This document shows, piece by piece, positions 20,665-29,806 of a stretch of 64,000 bases of DNA; within the stretch, counting starts at the first letter, position 1; each line of letters begins with the position of its first letter. The stretch is from Undibacterium sp. 5I1 (GTDB taxonomy: Bacteria > Pseudomonadota > Gammaproteobacteria > Burkholderiales > Burkholderiaceae_D). A program made the position numbers and the translations under genes. The DNA lies in the NCBI RefSeq assembly GCF_034314085.1, contig NZ_JAVIWI010000001.1, forward strand, positions 434,001-498,000, given 5' to 3'. The notes under the pieces were generated by a model. The model worked only from the letters and a program-made list of their open reading frames with translations, was not told the origin of the DNA and ran no database searches.

Positions 20665-21489
20665 TTAATTCCAGTCGCGTGGATCAACCTGATAATACGC
20701 ACGGAATTGCTCAAACAGCGCGGGATGATGTCTCGCCATTTCCCAGGTTTTCTCAAAAAACGTCTCTGTCCCGACGGCAAAAAATTCTGCCGGATTGGTC
20801 GCGCCATAATGATCCATCACCGTTTCTTCACCTAGCTCCGCTGCGCGCTGCAATACATCAAACTCTTGGGACAAGATACTAGACCAACGTTGATAACGCG
20901 CCTTACTCATCAAGGCAGGTGCGCCGTTAGTGCTGCCGGTTTCGCTATCGAGCTGATGCGCAAACTCATGCAAGACCACATTGTGCCCTGCGATTTGCGT
21001 ACCATCACTGCGCTGCACATGATCCCATGCCAGGATCACCCTGCCATCACTCCAGGATTCTCCCGACAATGTTTGGTTGGCGTGAGTGACTACACCACCC
21101 AGACTCGTTTGAATATGCGGCTTCATAAAAGCACTGGGATAAACCAAGATGGTTTTTAAGGCTGGGTAAACGGTGCTTGGACGATTAAGGAGCAACATGC
21201 AAGCTCTGGCCGCGATCGTGACCTTGATCTCATCCGTTATCTGCAAATCATCGCAAGCAATAAATTTCTTTTGATATAAAAACTGTTTGATCAATCGCTT
21301 TAACTGCAATTGCAGCTCCGCCGGCATTCTGGAATACACCGGGATATTTTTACGCAGTATTTTGGAGTAGTGACCAGGGAATGGCTTTTGCAAAGCGCGC
21401 TTCAACAGCACATCAGGCAACCACGCAATCAGTCCGACCGTGATTACGATGCTGGATAATACGAGCATTAGTGGTAAAGCGGAGGACAT
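20665..21489 (-). CDS. mtfA: MtfA-family zinc peptidase
   Basis: A metallopeptidase related to E. coli MtfA, which is linked to the glucose phosphotransferase regulator Mlc. It has 274 residues. The HExxH zinc motif is in 'VVLHEFAHQLD', with 'ETGSTNGAPAL' after it and the third-ligand region 'YGATNPAEFFAVGTETFFE'. A hydrophobic N-terminal segment ('LPLMLVLSSIVITVGLIAWL') suggests a membrane anchor, as in several Proteobacterial members. It is monocistronic. Confidence 0.85.
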   Translation of the reverse strand: MSSALPLMLVLSSIVITVGLIAWLPDVLLKRALQKPFPGHYSKILRKNIPVYSRMPAELQLQLKRLIKQFLYQKKFIACDDLQITDEIKVTIAARACMLLLNRPSTVYPALKTILVYPSAFMKPHIQTSLGGVVTHANQTLSGESWSDGRVILAWDHVQRSDGTQIAGHNVVLHEFAHQLDSETGSTNGAPALMSKARYQRWSSILSQEFDVLQRAAELGEETVMDHYGATNPAEFFAVGTETFFEKTWEMARHHPALFEQFRAYYQVDPRDWN

Positions 21490-21650
21490 TGATTACCTGC
21501 AATTCTGAATGGAAACACAGTAACGGTACCGTGTTATCTCTGGTTATTTAGACCGTTGCCATCTTGATAAAATCTATGCAGCTTGATAGCAAACATAAGT
21601 ACGAGCTGGAATCAACTCATACCATCAGATGGGACAGTCTTCAGAAAAAA

Positions 21651-21675
21651 CAATAGCTATTAACCATAGCTATTG
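21651..21675. repeat. Perfect 10-bp inverted repeat upstream of rarD
   Basis: CAATAGCTAT and ATAGCTATTG flank a 5-base spacer. It sits in the 311-base divergent space between the mtfA-like and rarD genes (21490-21800) and could be an operator or a weak hairpin. Nothing else is recognisable there. Confidence 0.45.
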
Positions 21676-21800
21676 AATGAAGTGCCCACAAGGCAACACG
21701 AATAATCGATTGCTGCGATAATGCGCCCTCACCGATGCCATCAATATCATTCTAAAAATAAGGCATCCAATCCCGTATTCTATTTTTTGATTGTCCTCCC

Positions 21801-22673
21801 ATGCGCAAAGGCATACTCTACGCAGCTTCCGCTTATATCGTCTGGGGCTTATTTCCCATTTATTTCAAAGCTCTGCACGGGATACCTGCACTAGAAATTT
21901 TGTTACATCGCATGTTATGGTCACTGCTATTTTTGATGGTAGTACTGGCATGGCGTAGTCAATGGTTTTGGGTACGCGATGTGCTGCGTCAGCCAAAACT
22001 GATCGCCGGATTTGTCGCCAGCGCGACCCTGTTGTCAGTAAATTGGCTGATCTACATCTGGGCGATCAATAACGATCATATCGTCGATGCCAGTTTGGGA
22101 TATTTTATGACGCCGCTGGTCAATGTCCTGCTCGGTTACGCTATCTTGCGTGAGCGCTTGCGGTCAGCACAATGGTTTGCCATAGGCTTGGCAGCCTGCG
22201 GCGTGATCTGGCTGACCTGGCAAACCGGTCATCCTCCCATCATTGGGTTGTCTCTCGCCATCAGCTTTGGCGTGTATGGTTTATTGCGTAAAACAGCCGC
22301 ACTTGGTGCGCTGGAAGGCTTGTCACTGGAGACCTTTTTGCTGTTCCCGTTTGCTTTTGCTTATCTGACTTACTTAACGGTACAAGGTCATAATGCCTTC
22401 ATCAGTGGATCTGGCACAACTCAATTATTACTGCTGGCAGCTGGTCCCATCACTGCAATTCCATTACTGATGTTTGCTGCCGGTGCTCGCCTGATCCCTA
22501 TGGCGACGCTGGGATTGCTGCAATATATTGCGCCATCAATCCAACTGATATTGGGCGTCATTTTGTATCATGAGCCATTTAGCGGCGAAAGACTGATCGG
22601 ATTTATGGCGATCTGGGCTGCGCTGGCGGTGTATTCTGCAGAGGGAATACGTCACTCCTTCAGACGCCAATAA
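21801..22673 (+). CDS. rarD: EamA-family transporter RarD
   Basis: An inner-membrane protein of the drug/metabolite transporter superfamily. It has 290 residues with ten predicted membrane segments in two EamA repeats. The N-terminus 'GILYAASAYIVWGLFPIYFK' and 'NWLIYIWAINNDHIVDASLGYFMTPL' in the third segment are RarD-specific. RarD was linked to chloramphenicol sensitivity in E. coli; the physiological substrate is not known. Confidence 0.9.
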   Translation: MRKGILYAASAYIVWGLFPIYFKALHGIPALEILLHRMLWSLLFLMVVLAWRSQWFWVRDVLRQPKLIAGFVASATLLSVNWLIYIWAINNDHIVDASLGYFMTPLVNVLLGYAILRERLRSAQWFAIGLAACGVIWLTWQTGHPPIIGLSLAISFGVYGLLRKTAALGALEGLSLETFLLFPFAFAYLTYLTVQGHNAFISGSGTTQLLLLAAGPITAIPLLMFAAGARLIPMATLGLLQYIAPSIQLILGVILYHEPFSGERLIGFMAIWAALAVYSAEGIRHSFRRQ

Positions 22674-22758
22674 TCCAGGTTTTAATTACCAATAGAGTTG
22701 CTAAAGAAGGCTAAAGGAGCCCAAAGAAATAGGCCAATCGCAGTTTATGGTAAAGTAT

Positions 22759-22866
22759 GCGCTTCGCTAGGGGTCCTGCGTCAAAGATAAAGTTTGTTTT
22801 TATTTTTGTCTGCAGGTGAGAAATACCCTTGAACCTGATCTGGATAATGCCAGCGTAGGGAAGCGC
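22759..22866 (+). promoter_or_regulatory. TPP (thiamine pyrophosphate) riboswitch
   Basis: A THI-box aptamer. P1 is GCGCTTC (22759) with GAAGCGC (ending 22866). The conserved core is clear: AGGGGTCCTGCG on the 5' side, GGTGAGAAATACCC, then GAACCTGATCTGGATAATGC and CAGCGTAGGGAAG. Downstream, GTTTGCTC (22888-22895) can pair with GAGCAAAC (22916-22923) one base before the receptor ATG, and AAGCGC of P1 could instead pair with GCGCTT (22898-22903). This suggests control of translation start. Confidence 0.95.
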
Positions 22867-22924
22867 AAAGTCTCTATCAGTCTCTTTGTTTGCTCCCGCG
22901 CTTGCGATAAAAAATGAGCAAACT

Positions 22925-25123
22925 ATGACAATCGCACCACCCATCCGCGTTACACAACTTCTTTCACAAGCGACTTCACGTAAGTCATCAGCTCATTCGC
23001 TATCAGGTGTTCAAAGCCGCTTGATTCCGCTGACGATGGTCTTGGCAATTTCTCAGGCTTTTACTATCTCTGCTGCCTATGCGCAGAGCGCAGATAAAGC
23101 GCTGCCAGAAGTCGTCATTCGCGCTAATAAAACGGATAGCAATAAAAATGATGTAGCAAAAATCGGCGGCTTTGCCGATGCAAAATTATCAGATACGCCA
23201 GCATCGATTACCGTCTTTACTCAACAACAATTACAAGATTTAAGCATCCGCACTAGCAGCGATGCGATGAAATTTGATGCCAGTGTCAACGACGCTTACA
23301 ACGCGGTTGGCTACTCTGAACAATTTTCTATCCGTGGTTTTGCGCTGGATAACACCAGCAGTTACCGCAAAGATGGGCTAGCCATTCCAGGCGATGCATC
23401 TATCCCTTTGGAAAATAAAGAGCGCATAGAAATACTCAAAGGATTAGCCGGATTTCAGGCAGGCTTTGCCACCCCCGGCGGCATTGTGAACTACGTGACT
23501 AAGCGCCCAACCACTACGCCATTACGTTCAGTAACGGTCGCCGCCAGTGAGCGCGGCACGCTATACGGTTCGCTAGATTTAGGCGGTCAATCCGATGATC
23601 AGCAATTTGGTTATCGTATTAATGCTGCGACAGAAAAATTACGCTCCTATGTAAAAGGTGCAGACGGAGACCGACAATTTATCTCTGGTGCTTTTGACTG
23701 GCATATCACGCCAAAAGCACTATTGCAGCTAGATATGGATTATCAGAAAAAATCCCAGTTAACTGTCCCTGGATTTCAACTATTTAATGGAATAGATCTG
23801 CCTCGCAATGTCAGCGCAGACACAATGCTGAACAATCAACCTTGGGCGAAGCCTGTCAGCACCCGCGACAGCAATATCGGCTTACGTTTCGAATATCAAT
23901 TCAATGACGACTGGCGCGCCTCGTTCTCAGCCAACCGTCATGAATTCAAACGCGATGATTACACCGCCTTCCCTTACGGCTGTTCGTCCGCAAACTTATT
24001 CCCAGGTTATTGCGCGAATGGTGACTACGATGTCTATGACTATCAAAGCGTAGGAGAATCAAAATCGCCAGTGGCAACGCAGGGAATTTTAAATGGCAAA
24101 TTCCGGTTAGGCGGTTTGCAAAACACAGTCGCAGTGGGATTCTCGACCTTCCAGCGCCGTGATCGCTTTGGTGACTATGTCTACGATTTAGTGGGCACTA
24201 GCAATGTATTTCAACCTGTCGTCGTACCGCAATCGACCAACACAACCGGCCCGGTTCTGTTGCGCAGAACGGATAAAGAATGGTCCCTGTTTGCGCAGGA
24301 TATTATTGATCTGACCGATACTGTCAAACTGGATATCGGTATACGTCACGTTGCGATCAAGCGTCAGCAAATCGATGCGCCGGGTTACGATCGTAACTAC
24401 GAATTGCCAAGCGTTGCGCTACTTTTTAAACCACAAAAATCCTGGACGCTGTACGGATCGTACACAGAAGGTTTAGAGCATGGCGGCATCGCCCCGTTCG
24501 GTACCAACAACGTCAACCAGATGCTTAATCCGAGTAAATCCAAGCAAGTTGAATTTGGTCTTAAAGCAGATGTGGCACAAGATATTAGTATCACTGCCGC
24601 CGTCTTCCACATCACTAAATCGCTGGAATATACCAACTCGGATAATGTCTACGTCAGCAACGGCTACGCAATCCATAATGGACTGGAAGTATCCGCCCAA
24701 GGTCGTATCACTCCAGCCTTGACGTTAGGTGCCAGCGTCACTGCATTGGCGGCGCACCAATACGATACCGGCATTGCAGGATTAGATGATAAGCGTGTCA
24801 CCAATGTACCAGAGTTAAAATCTGTGGTGTATGCAGACTATGCTATTGCCAGCATATCTGGACTCAACATCAACGGCAGTTGGAATTATTCTGGTAACAA
24901 GGCGTTTCAACCGGATAACAGCGTCATCGTTCCAGGCTATCAAGTGTTCAACCTGGGTGCGCGTTATGTCACCAAAGTGGCTACTGTCGTGACGACTTTA
25001 CGGTTCAATGTCGACAACGTCGCCGATAAATTTTACTGGCGCGACGTGACGCAATCCTTAGGTGGCTACTTACTGCCAGGCGCACCAAGAACGTATAAAG
25101 TATCTGCACAATTTGATTTTTAA
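22925..25123 (+). CDS. TonB-dependent outer-membrane receptor, TPP-riboswitch controlled
   Basis: An outer-membrane beta-barrel transporter of about 732 residues. A long signal peptide ends after 'ISAAYAQ' near residue 48. A plug domain follows ('SDTPASITVFTQQQLQDLSI', 'YSEQFSIRGFALDN', 'ERIEILKGLAGFQAGFATPGGIVNYVTKRP') and then a barrel that ends in an aromatic residue ('VSAQFDF'). The sequence resembles FhuA/FpvA-type siderophore receptors, but the TPP riboswitch in its leader indicates thiamine or a precursor as the ligand. I chose the ATG at 22925, directly after the sequestering hairpin. Confidence 0.9.
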   Translation: MTIAPPIRVTQLLSQATSRKSSAHSLSGVQSRLIPLTMVLAISQAFTISAAYAQSADKALPEVVIRANKTDSNKNDVAKIGGFADAKLSDTPASITVFTQQQLQDLSIRTSSDAMKFDASVNDAYNAVGYSEQFSIRGFALDNTSSYRKDGLAIPGDASIPLENKERIEILKGLAGFQAGFATPGGIVNYVTKRPTTTPLRSVTVAASERGTLYGSLDLGGQSDDQQFGYRINAATEKLRSYVKGADGDRQFISGAFDWHITPKALLQLDMDYQKKSQLTVPGFQLFNGIDLPRNVSADTMLNNQPWAKPVSTRDSNIGLRFEYQFNDDWRASFSANRHEFKRDDYTAFPYGCSSANLFPGYCANGDYDVYDYQSVGESKSPVATQGILNGKFRLGGLQNTVAVGFSTFQRRDRFGDYVYDLVGTSNVFQPVVVPQSTNTTGPVLLRRTDKEWSLFAQDIIDLTDTVKLDIGIRHVAIKRQQIDAPGYDRNYELPSVALLFKPQKSWTLYGSYTEGLEHGGIAPFGTNNVNQMLNPSKSKQVEFGLKADVAQDISITAAVFHITKSLEYTNSDNVYVSNGYAIHNGLEVSAQGRITPALTLGASVTALAAHQYDTGIAGLDDKRVTNVPELKSVVYADYAIASISGLNINGSWNYSGNKAFQPDNSVIVPGYQVFNLGARYVTKVATVVTTLRFNVDNVADKFYWRDVTQSLGGYLLPGAPRTYKVSAQFDF

Positions 25124-25161
25124 AATTTGATTTTAAATACAGCATACAAGCTGTTTAAAAT

Positions 25162-25202
25162 AAAAAAGAGCGGCTCATTTTTAAATGAGTCGCTCTTTTT
25201 TT
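25162..25202. terminator. Bidirectional terminator between convergent genes
   Basis: A long stem (AAAAAAGAGCGGCTCATTT with AAATGAGTCGCTCTTTTTT, one mismatch) with A and T tracts on either side separates the receptor gene from the convergent kinase gene. Confidence 0.92.
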
Positions 25203-25256
25203 CAACCGATATTTTCCATTTAGATTTGAATTGATGACGGATACACTTTTCAACTA

Positions 25257-25799
25257 TCAACTCATCAGGAATGACAACGCGAAACTGACTTGTTCTACCC
25301 GTTCTTTCAAACTCCCGCCTACCAGCAAGAACGGCATTTCCCGCTCATCCAATAAGTCCAGCAATTCTTCATGCACTCGCTGCCTTACTACCGCTGATTC
25401 GCGCTGCAAGCCATCGGCAGTCCACGGAAAATCCGGTGCAGTCACTATCGTAAAATCATATTGATGCTGCGCTTCTAAAGTGGCCAGATCAGCGTCAGCT
25501 TCACCAAAATAATGGCGACTATATAAGGCGGTCATCAGCGGCGAGGTATCGCAAAATAACCACTGATGGGCTTGTTGAGCGAGTTTATTCTCGCGCTCGA
25601 CCTGAGTACGAGCGATCAGAATTTGTTCTGCTTCTTTCGGCACGCGTTGCTGCGTCTCGACAAACTCGCGTAAATATTCTGGAACCCATACCGTTTTGTA
25701 ATGCGCCGCCAATGCCTCAGCAAGCGCTGATTTACCCGAAGACTCGGCGCCTAATATCGCAACTCGATTGATTGAATTTTTGTCCGTCTGACTCGTCAT
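25257..25799 (-). CDS. NadR-like P-loop nucleoside/vitamin kinase
   Basis: A 180-residue AAA-type ATPase resembling the C-terminal ribosylnicotinamide kinase domain of NadR. Walker A is 'GAESSGKS' at residues 17-24, and 'VPEYLREFVETQQRVP' and 'FCDTSPLMTALYSRHYFG' match the NadR kinase pattern. It starts inside the stop codon of the PnuC-like gene (TAATG), so the two are coupled; a permease plus kinase trap is expected. The substrate could be nicotinamide riboside or, given the neighbouring TPP riboswitch, thiamine. Confidence 0.8.
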   Translation of the reverse strand: MTSQTDKNSINRVAILGAESSGKSALAEALAAHYKTVWVPEYLREFVETQQRVPKEAEQILIARTQVERENKLAQQAHQWLFCDTSPLMTALYSRHYFGEADADLATLEAQHQYDFTIVTAPDFPWTADGLQRESAVVRQRVHEELLDLLDEREMPFLLVGGSLKERVEQVSFALSFLMS

Positions 25800-26395
25800 T
25801 ATTTTTTACTCCAAGCGCGTAAGCCAGCGACCGCCATCACTACAAAAATAGAATACAAAATCGCAGTCAACATCAACCCCTTATGCACGTAAAGGCCGAC
25901 ATACAAAATATCGACGATGATCCAGACGTGCCAATTCTCTCTCTTTTTACGTGACAACAGCAGCTGCCCTAATAGACTACCCGCCGTCAAAAAGCCATCG
26001 GCATACGGCACATCGGTATCAGTAAATGATTTTAAAAACCACGCTAATACAACGAAGCCGATCAGCCACGCCAAGATCGACCACATACGCTGCATTGACG
26101 ATAGCCCAGATACGACCAAAGTCGTCGACGTATCGCCTGCCGAACTACCGCGTAACCATAGCCACCACCCCCACAAAGACACAAGAATAAATACCAGCTG
26201 CAAACCCATATCGCCATACAATTTAGCGTCAAAAAAGACCAGGCCATATAATCCAGAAGCCAGAACAGAAAACAACCATGCCCAATGAATTTGCTTGATA
26301 TTCAATGCAACAGTCAGCACCGACAACACAAAGGAAATCAACTCCAATGCGGTGGTACTAAAACCCAATAACGGGATAGGGTCGTTCATGTTCAT
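25799..26395 (-). CDS. PnuC-family vitamin permease (nicotinamide riboside or thiamine)
   Basis: An inner-membrane facilitator of 198 residues with about seven membrane segments. The family pattern 'NIKQIHWAWLFSVLASGLYGLVFFDAKLYGDMGLQLVF' region, the Trp-rich 'SLWGWWLWLRG' motif, and 'ENWHVWIIVDILYVGLYVHKGL' near the end are all visible. PnuC carries nicotinamide riboside; the PnuT branch carries thiamine. No THI box is visible upstream of this gene on its own strand. I chose the ATG at 26395; a TTG at 26410 and an ATG at 26389 are alternatives. Confidence 0.88.
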   Translation of the reverse strand: MNMNDPIPLLGFSTTALELISFVLSVLTVALNIKQIHWAWLFSVLASGLYGLVFFDAKLYGDMGLQLVFILVSLWGWWLWLRGSSAGDTSTTLVVSGLSSMQRMWSILAWLIGFVVLAWFLKSFTDTDVPYADGFLTAGSLLGQLLLSRKKRENWHVWIIVDILYVGLYVHKGLMLTAILYSIFVVMAVAGLRAWSKK

Positions 26396-26566
26396 AGGTA
26401 CATTTCTCAAAAGGCGAATTGCGTCATTGCATTATCTATGATCGTAGTGGTGACATAAAGCACTAATCCAGATAGCCTGGAAATTGACGGAACAAATCAA
26501 ATTTATTCGACAAGCCAGGTATTTTCGCAACAAGCTAATGCAGCAAAAAACCGATAAGGAAAAGTA

Positions 26567-26944
26567 ATGACAAATACCCCATCACCCGAAGCCGTAGTAC
26601 AGCAACAATTAGATGCCTATAACGCCCGCGACCTGGATGCCTGGGTAGCAACCTATGCAGATGACGGCAAACAATTTGAACATCCTGCGACCTTGGTCGC
26701 CAGTGACAAAGCAGAAATCAAAGCGCGCGCCACCATCCGATTTCAAGAACCCAATTTGCACGCCAAACTGCTAAACCGCACGGTGATGGAAAATATAGTG
26801 ATCGATCATGAAGAAGTGACACGTACTTTTCCAGAGGGCACAGGCACGATCAGGCTGGTCGCTATTTATGAAGTAAAGAACGGGAAAATCCAATCTGGCT
26901 CGTTTGTGTTTGGCGAGAAACGACTGGATGTAACTGGGTCTTAA
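26567..26944 (+). CDS. NTF2-like/SnoaL-type small protein
   Basis: A 125-residue cytoplasmic protein with the NTF2-like cone fold signature: 'VVQQQLDAYNARDLDAWVATYADDGKQFEHP' at the start and 'IRLVAIYEVKNGKIQSGSFVFGEK' in the final strands. Members include small isomerases and stress proteins, so no specific function can be given. A GGAAAAG precedes the ATG. It is divergent from the pnuC-like gene. Confidence 0.78.
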   Translation: MTNTPSPEAVVQQQLDAYNARDLDAWVATYADDGKQFEHPATLVASDKAEIKARATIRFQEPNLHAKLLNRTVMENIVIDHEEVTRTFPEGTGTIRLVAIYEVKNGKIQSGSFVFGEKRLDVTGS

Positions 26945-27021
26945 ATAGACTTAGCGGACTGGGGTCAGCAAAATAAATGTGCGAAAAAGGCAGTATGATT
27001 TTCGCATTTTCAATACATGCA

Positions 27022-27202
27022 GGGTACGTTTAACGCACCGCAACAGCGACAAAACCCAAGTATGCTCACCTCAGAATACTTGCACTTATGCATATACTCC
27101 CCATATTAATTATTGAAATTTCGCTCTGAATCAAGTAATACAAGGACATCTAATATATACCCATTAGGAGTATTTTTTCAATGTGGTGCGTGGAATGCAC
27201 CC
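27022..27202. repeat. Inverted REP-like pair (GGGT..GCACC) flanking an ATATACTCCCC element
   Basis: GGGTACGTTTAACGCACC (27022-27039) and GGTGCGTGGAATGCACCC (27185-27202) are imperfect inverted copies (about 13 of 18 positions). Between them sits ATATACTCCCC element copy 3. Together they fill much of the 26945-27282 space between convergent genes. Confidence 0.6.
27092..27173 (+). repeat. ATATACTCCCC element, copy 3
   Basis: The left end ATATACTCCCCATAT and the right part CTAATATATACCC to GGAGTAT are well kept. The left half of the central hairpin is decayed (TGAATCA instead of TTGTCCA), while AAGGACA on the right is preserved. Confidence 0.78.
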
Positions 27203-27282
27203 TACGCTGACTAAATGACAAGACATCCTATCGAAATATCTTGCCAGCGCTAAGTTATTAAAATGTGTAGCCCATATCTATT

Positions 27283-29520
27283 TCACATCTTCATTTCCAA
27301 CAAAGCACGCACTGCTACCGTTGTCGGTGTCGTCGTAGTTTGTGTCAAAGAACCAAAGGTGTCTGCGTAACTTGAAGCATTAATATTGTCTTGATGTAGC
27401 GCATTTGCCAGTGAGACGCGCAGGTTGGTTTTTGGATTAAATTTCCATAATCCGTATAAATCTAAACCGCGCTTTGGTACTGAGTAGCTGGTTTTATTGG
27501 CAGACAAACGTACTGGACCGCCGTCTTGAAAACTCAGATTGCCGCCGATGGTCAGCGGTATTTTATCCAGCTTGTAATCTAAGCCGACGTTGGCGCTGAT
27601 CGGTGTTTGCGAATCGAGACGATTATTTGGACCAGGTACTGTTTCAAGATTGGACCAGTTAAACGATAGGTTGGAACGGAAGTCGATTGCAGGCGCGTCC
27701 TTCATCACTGAACGCAATGGGAACTTGGCTTCCATCTCAATGCCACGGGTAGTAGCTTGCCCATCATTGATAGGCATATTGGTCCAGATACCGTTGACGT
27801 TAGATAATTGGGTGCGGGTGATGTCGTCAATTCTGCGCATAAACACACTCACACTCATCAAGCCACCCTCGGGCAGATAATGTTCAAATGCTGCATCCAG
27901 TCCCCATGCCAATTCTGGTTTTAGATTGGGGTTGCCGATGCTATCAGGACTGGTTGGACTATTGTTTTCTGAAATATAACGGCGCGGAATCAGACTGCTG
28001 GTATCCGGCGCTTTATAAGTGCGTGTCAGACCAAGGCGTACCTGGTCATTTTTGCTGTCAGGCAGTTTCCATAATGTTTGCAGAATCGGGCTAAAAACGC
28101 TGGAACGGTTATTGACTTCGGCATAGGAATTGCCCGTGCTCTTGGTATCGATCCCTTCCCAGCGCAGACCGGCATAGACTGACCAGCGTTTGGTGACATT
28201 CCACTCATCTTGCGCAAATACGGCGATGCGGTTAACGCTGGCATCAAATACTTCATTCAAGTTAAGTGGCGTCACTCCATTGGTAGTGATGTCATGTATC
28301 GTCCGAGCTTCGTTGCGTTTGCTATAGGCACCATCCCAGCCAATAGCTAAGGCATGATCAGTCATAAAAGGCGCCGTATATTTACCGCCCCAAGTCAAAC
28401 CTTTGTCGCTTGCGCTGGTTTGATTTTTTCTATCTAGTATTTCTGACTGATTGATGTCATAGCCTTGCGTGTTCACATCCGAACTACGCTTGTTATAGTT
28501 AAAGCCAAGCTTAAAATCCAGCTTGGCACTATCCGCCATTTTGTGTATCCAGTTCAGATTGGTTCTAAGCATCGCGAACTCAGATTGGATCTGAGTTCGA
28601 TCACTGACGTAATTCGGCAATGCGCCTAAACTCGTCACCGAGCTATCGGTACTATTGCCGGAAAAACGGTTCGCGTTGACAAAGCTCTGAGTCGTTACGG
28701 TATCGCCATTGTCTAAATTAAAATTAACCCTTGGCGACAAGCCGATGCCGCTGAAAGTGCCCCAGTTGTCGATGGAAGTACTGCGCCGTAAATTTACATT
28801 ACCATTCGCATCGGTACCAACTTCATCCATACGTGACGGACGCTCGTATTGACCATGATTCAGCGAACCTGAAATCGAGTAGGACATTTTTCCAGCTTTA
28901 TCTGACACTTGCCAGTTGGCGTTGACACCGTACTTGCCCCCATCCTCTTGCCCGCCAATTTTGAGTTCACTCTGTGACGTTTGTACAGTGCGCTTTAATA
29001 CGATATTGATCGCACCTGCAATGGCTTGTGTGCTGTACTCGGCAGTGGCGGCACGGATAATTTCTATCCGCTCGATCAGGTCGGGTGAGAGTGAATCTAA
29101 AGAAAATCCCGGGGGGCTAGGCTCGCCATTGAGCAAAATTTGGGTATAACCGGAACCCAGACCACGCATGCGGATATCTCCACCACGTCCTTGCACTCCA
29201 CCGATCGTAATACCGGGAAGACGCTTCAACACATCAGCTATTGTTGAATCGCCGTAGCGAATAATGTCCTCCTGTGTCACCACGATTTTGGTTGCGGTAT
29301 CCTGGCGACGCTCGTCGTAACCTTTGGCGCCGCTGACTTCGACCTTTTGGATTTGTTCTTTATTTGCAGGCGCAGTGTTTGGTGCTGGCGCTGGAGTTTG
29401 TGTTTTTTGCGGGTCGGCCTGCACCGGAGTTGATTGCTGCGCTTGAGCTACCGGATTAAACGCGATGAAAATTGCTAATGGCAATAAGGCAAGGCGGAAT
29501 GGAAGGAGGTTAAATGACAT
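27283..29520 (-). CDS. TonB-dependent outer-membrane receptor
   Basis: A 745-residue barrel transporter. A signal peptide with core 'LALLPLAIFIAFNPVAQAQ' is followed by a Pro/Ala-rich linker and the plug: 'ATKIVVTQEDIIRYGDSTIADVLKRLPGI', 'GGDIRMRGLGSGYTQILLNGE', 'IERIEIIRAATAEYSTQAIAGAINIVLK'. It ends in 'LLEMKM', not the usual terminal aromatic residue. The neighbours are cobyric acid synthase and BtuF-like genes, so a corrinoid substrate is possible, but no cobalamin riboswitch was found upstream. Its 5' region has an AACCGAGATTT/AAATCCCGGTT hairpin (about 29538-29576). Confidence 0.85.
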   Translation of the reverse strand: MSFNLLPFRLALLPLAIFIAFNPVAQAQQSTPVQADPQKTQTPAPAPNTAPANKEQIQKVEVSGAKGYDERRQDTATKIVVTQEDIIRYGDSTIADVLKRLPGITIGGVQGRGGDIRMRGLGSGYTQILLNGEPSPPGFSLDSLSPDLIERIEIIRAATAEYSTQAIAGAINIVLKRTVQTSQSELKIGGQEDGGKYGVNANWQVSDKAGKMSYSISGSLNHGQYERPSRMDEVGTDANGNVNLRRSTSIDNWGTFSGIGLSPRVNFNLDNGDTVTTQSFVNANRFSGNSTDSSVTSLGALPNYVSDRTQIQSEFAMLRTNLNWIHKMADSAKLDFKLGFNYNKRSSDVNTQGYDINQSEILDRKNQTSASDKGLTWGGKYTAPFMTDHALAIGWDGAYSKRNEARTIHDITTNGVTPLNLNEVFDASVNRIAVFAQDEWNVTKRWSVYAGLRWEGIDTKSTGNSYAEVNNRSSVFSPILQTLWKLPDSKNDQVRLGLTRTYKAPDTSSLIPRRYISENNSPTSPDSIGNPNLKPELAWGLDAAFEHYLPEGGLMSVSVFMRRIDDITRTQLSNVNGIWTNMPINDGQATTRGIEMEAKFPLRSVMKDAPAIDFRSNLSFNWSNLETVPGPNNRLDSQTPISANVGLDYKLDKIPLTIGGNLSFQDGGPVRLSANKTSYSVPKRGLDLYGLWKFNPKTNLRVSLANALHQDNINASSYADTFGSLTQTTTTPTTVAVRALLEMKM

Positions 29521-29806
29521 GATGATCGCTAGTGAGTTAAACCGAGATTTCCATTGCCTAATGAAAAATCCCGGTTGAATAATTATCTTATTTGGTGGTG
29601 CGCAAATCTAATGGTCTTGCCATCGCTTCAGGCTTTAGAACAGCGTCTGAGTGCTGGATTATCGCAATGTATTGCAATGACAAAATTTCATCTTAAAACA
29701 TGTAAGCAAATATGACAATGCAGCAGATAAAAAGTTCCATCTGCTACAAGACGGAGACGGAAGTTGAATTTAGTGTTAAGCGGAGGGCGATAAAATTGAC
29801 TTCGTT

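Noticed and set aside
29521..29806. Cobalamin riboswitch upstream of the second TonB receptor
   Set aside because: No conserved B12-box sequence could be found by eye; only a short AACCGAGATTT/AAATCCCGGTT hairpin is present.
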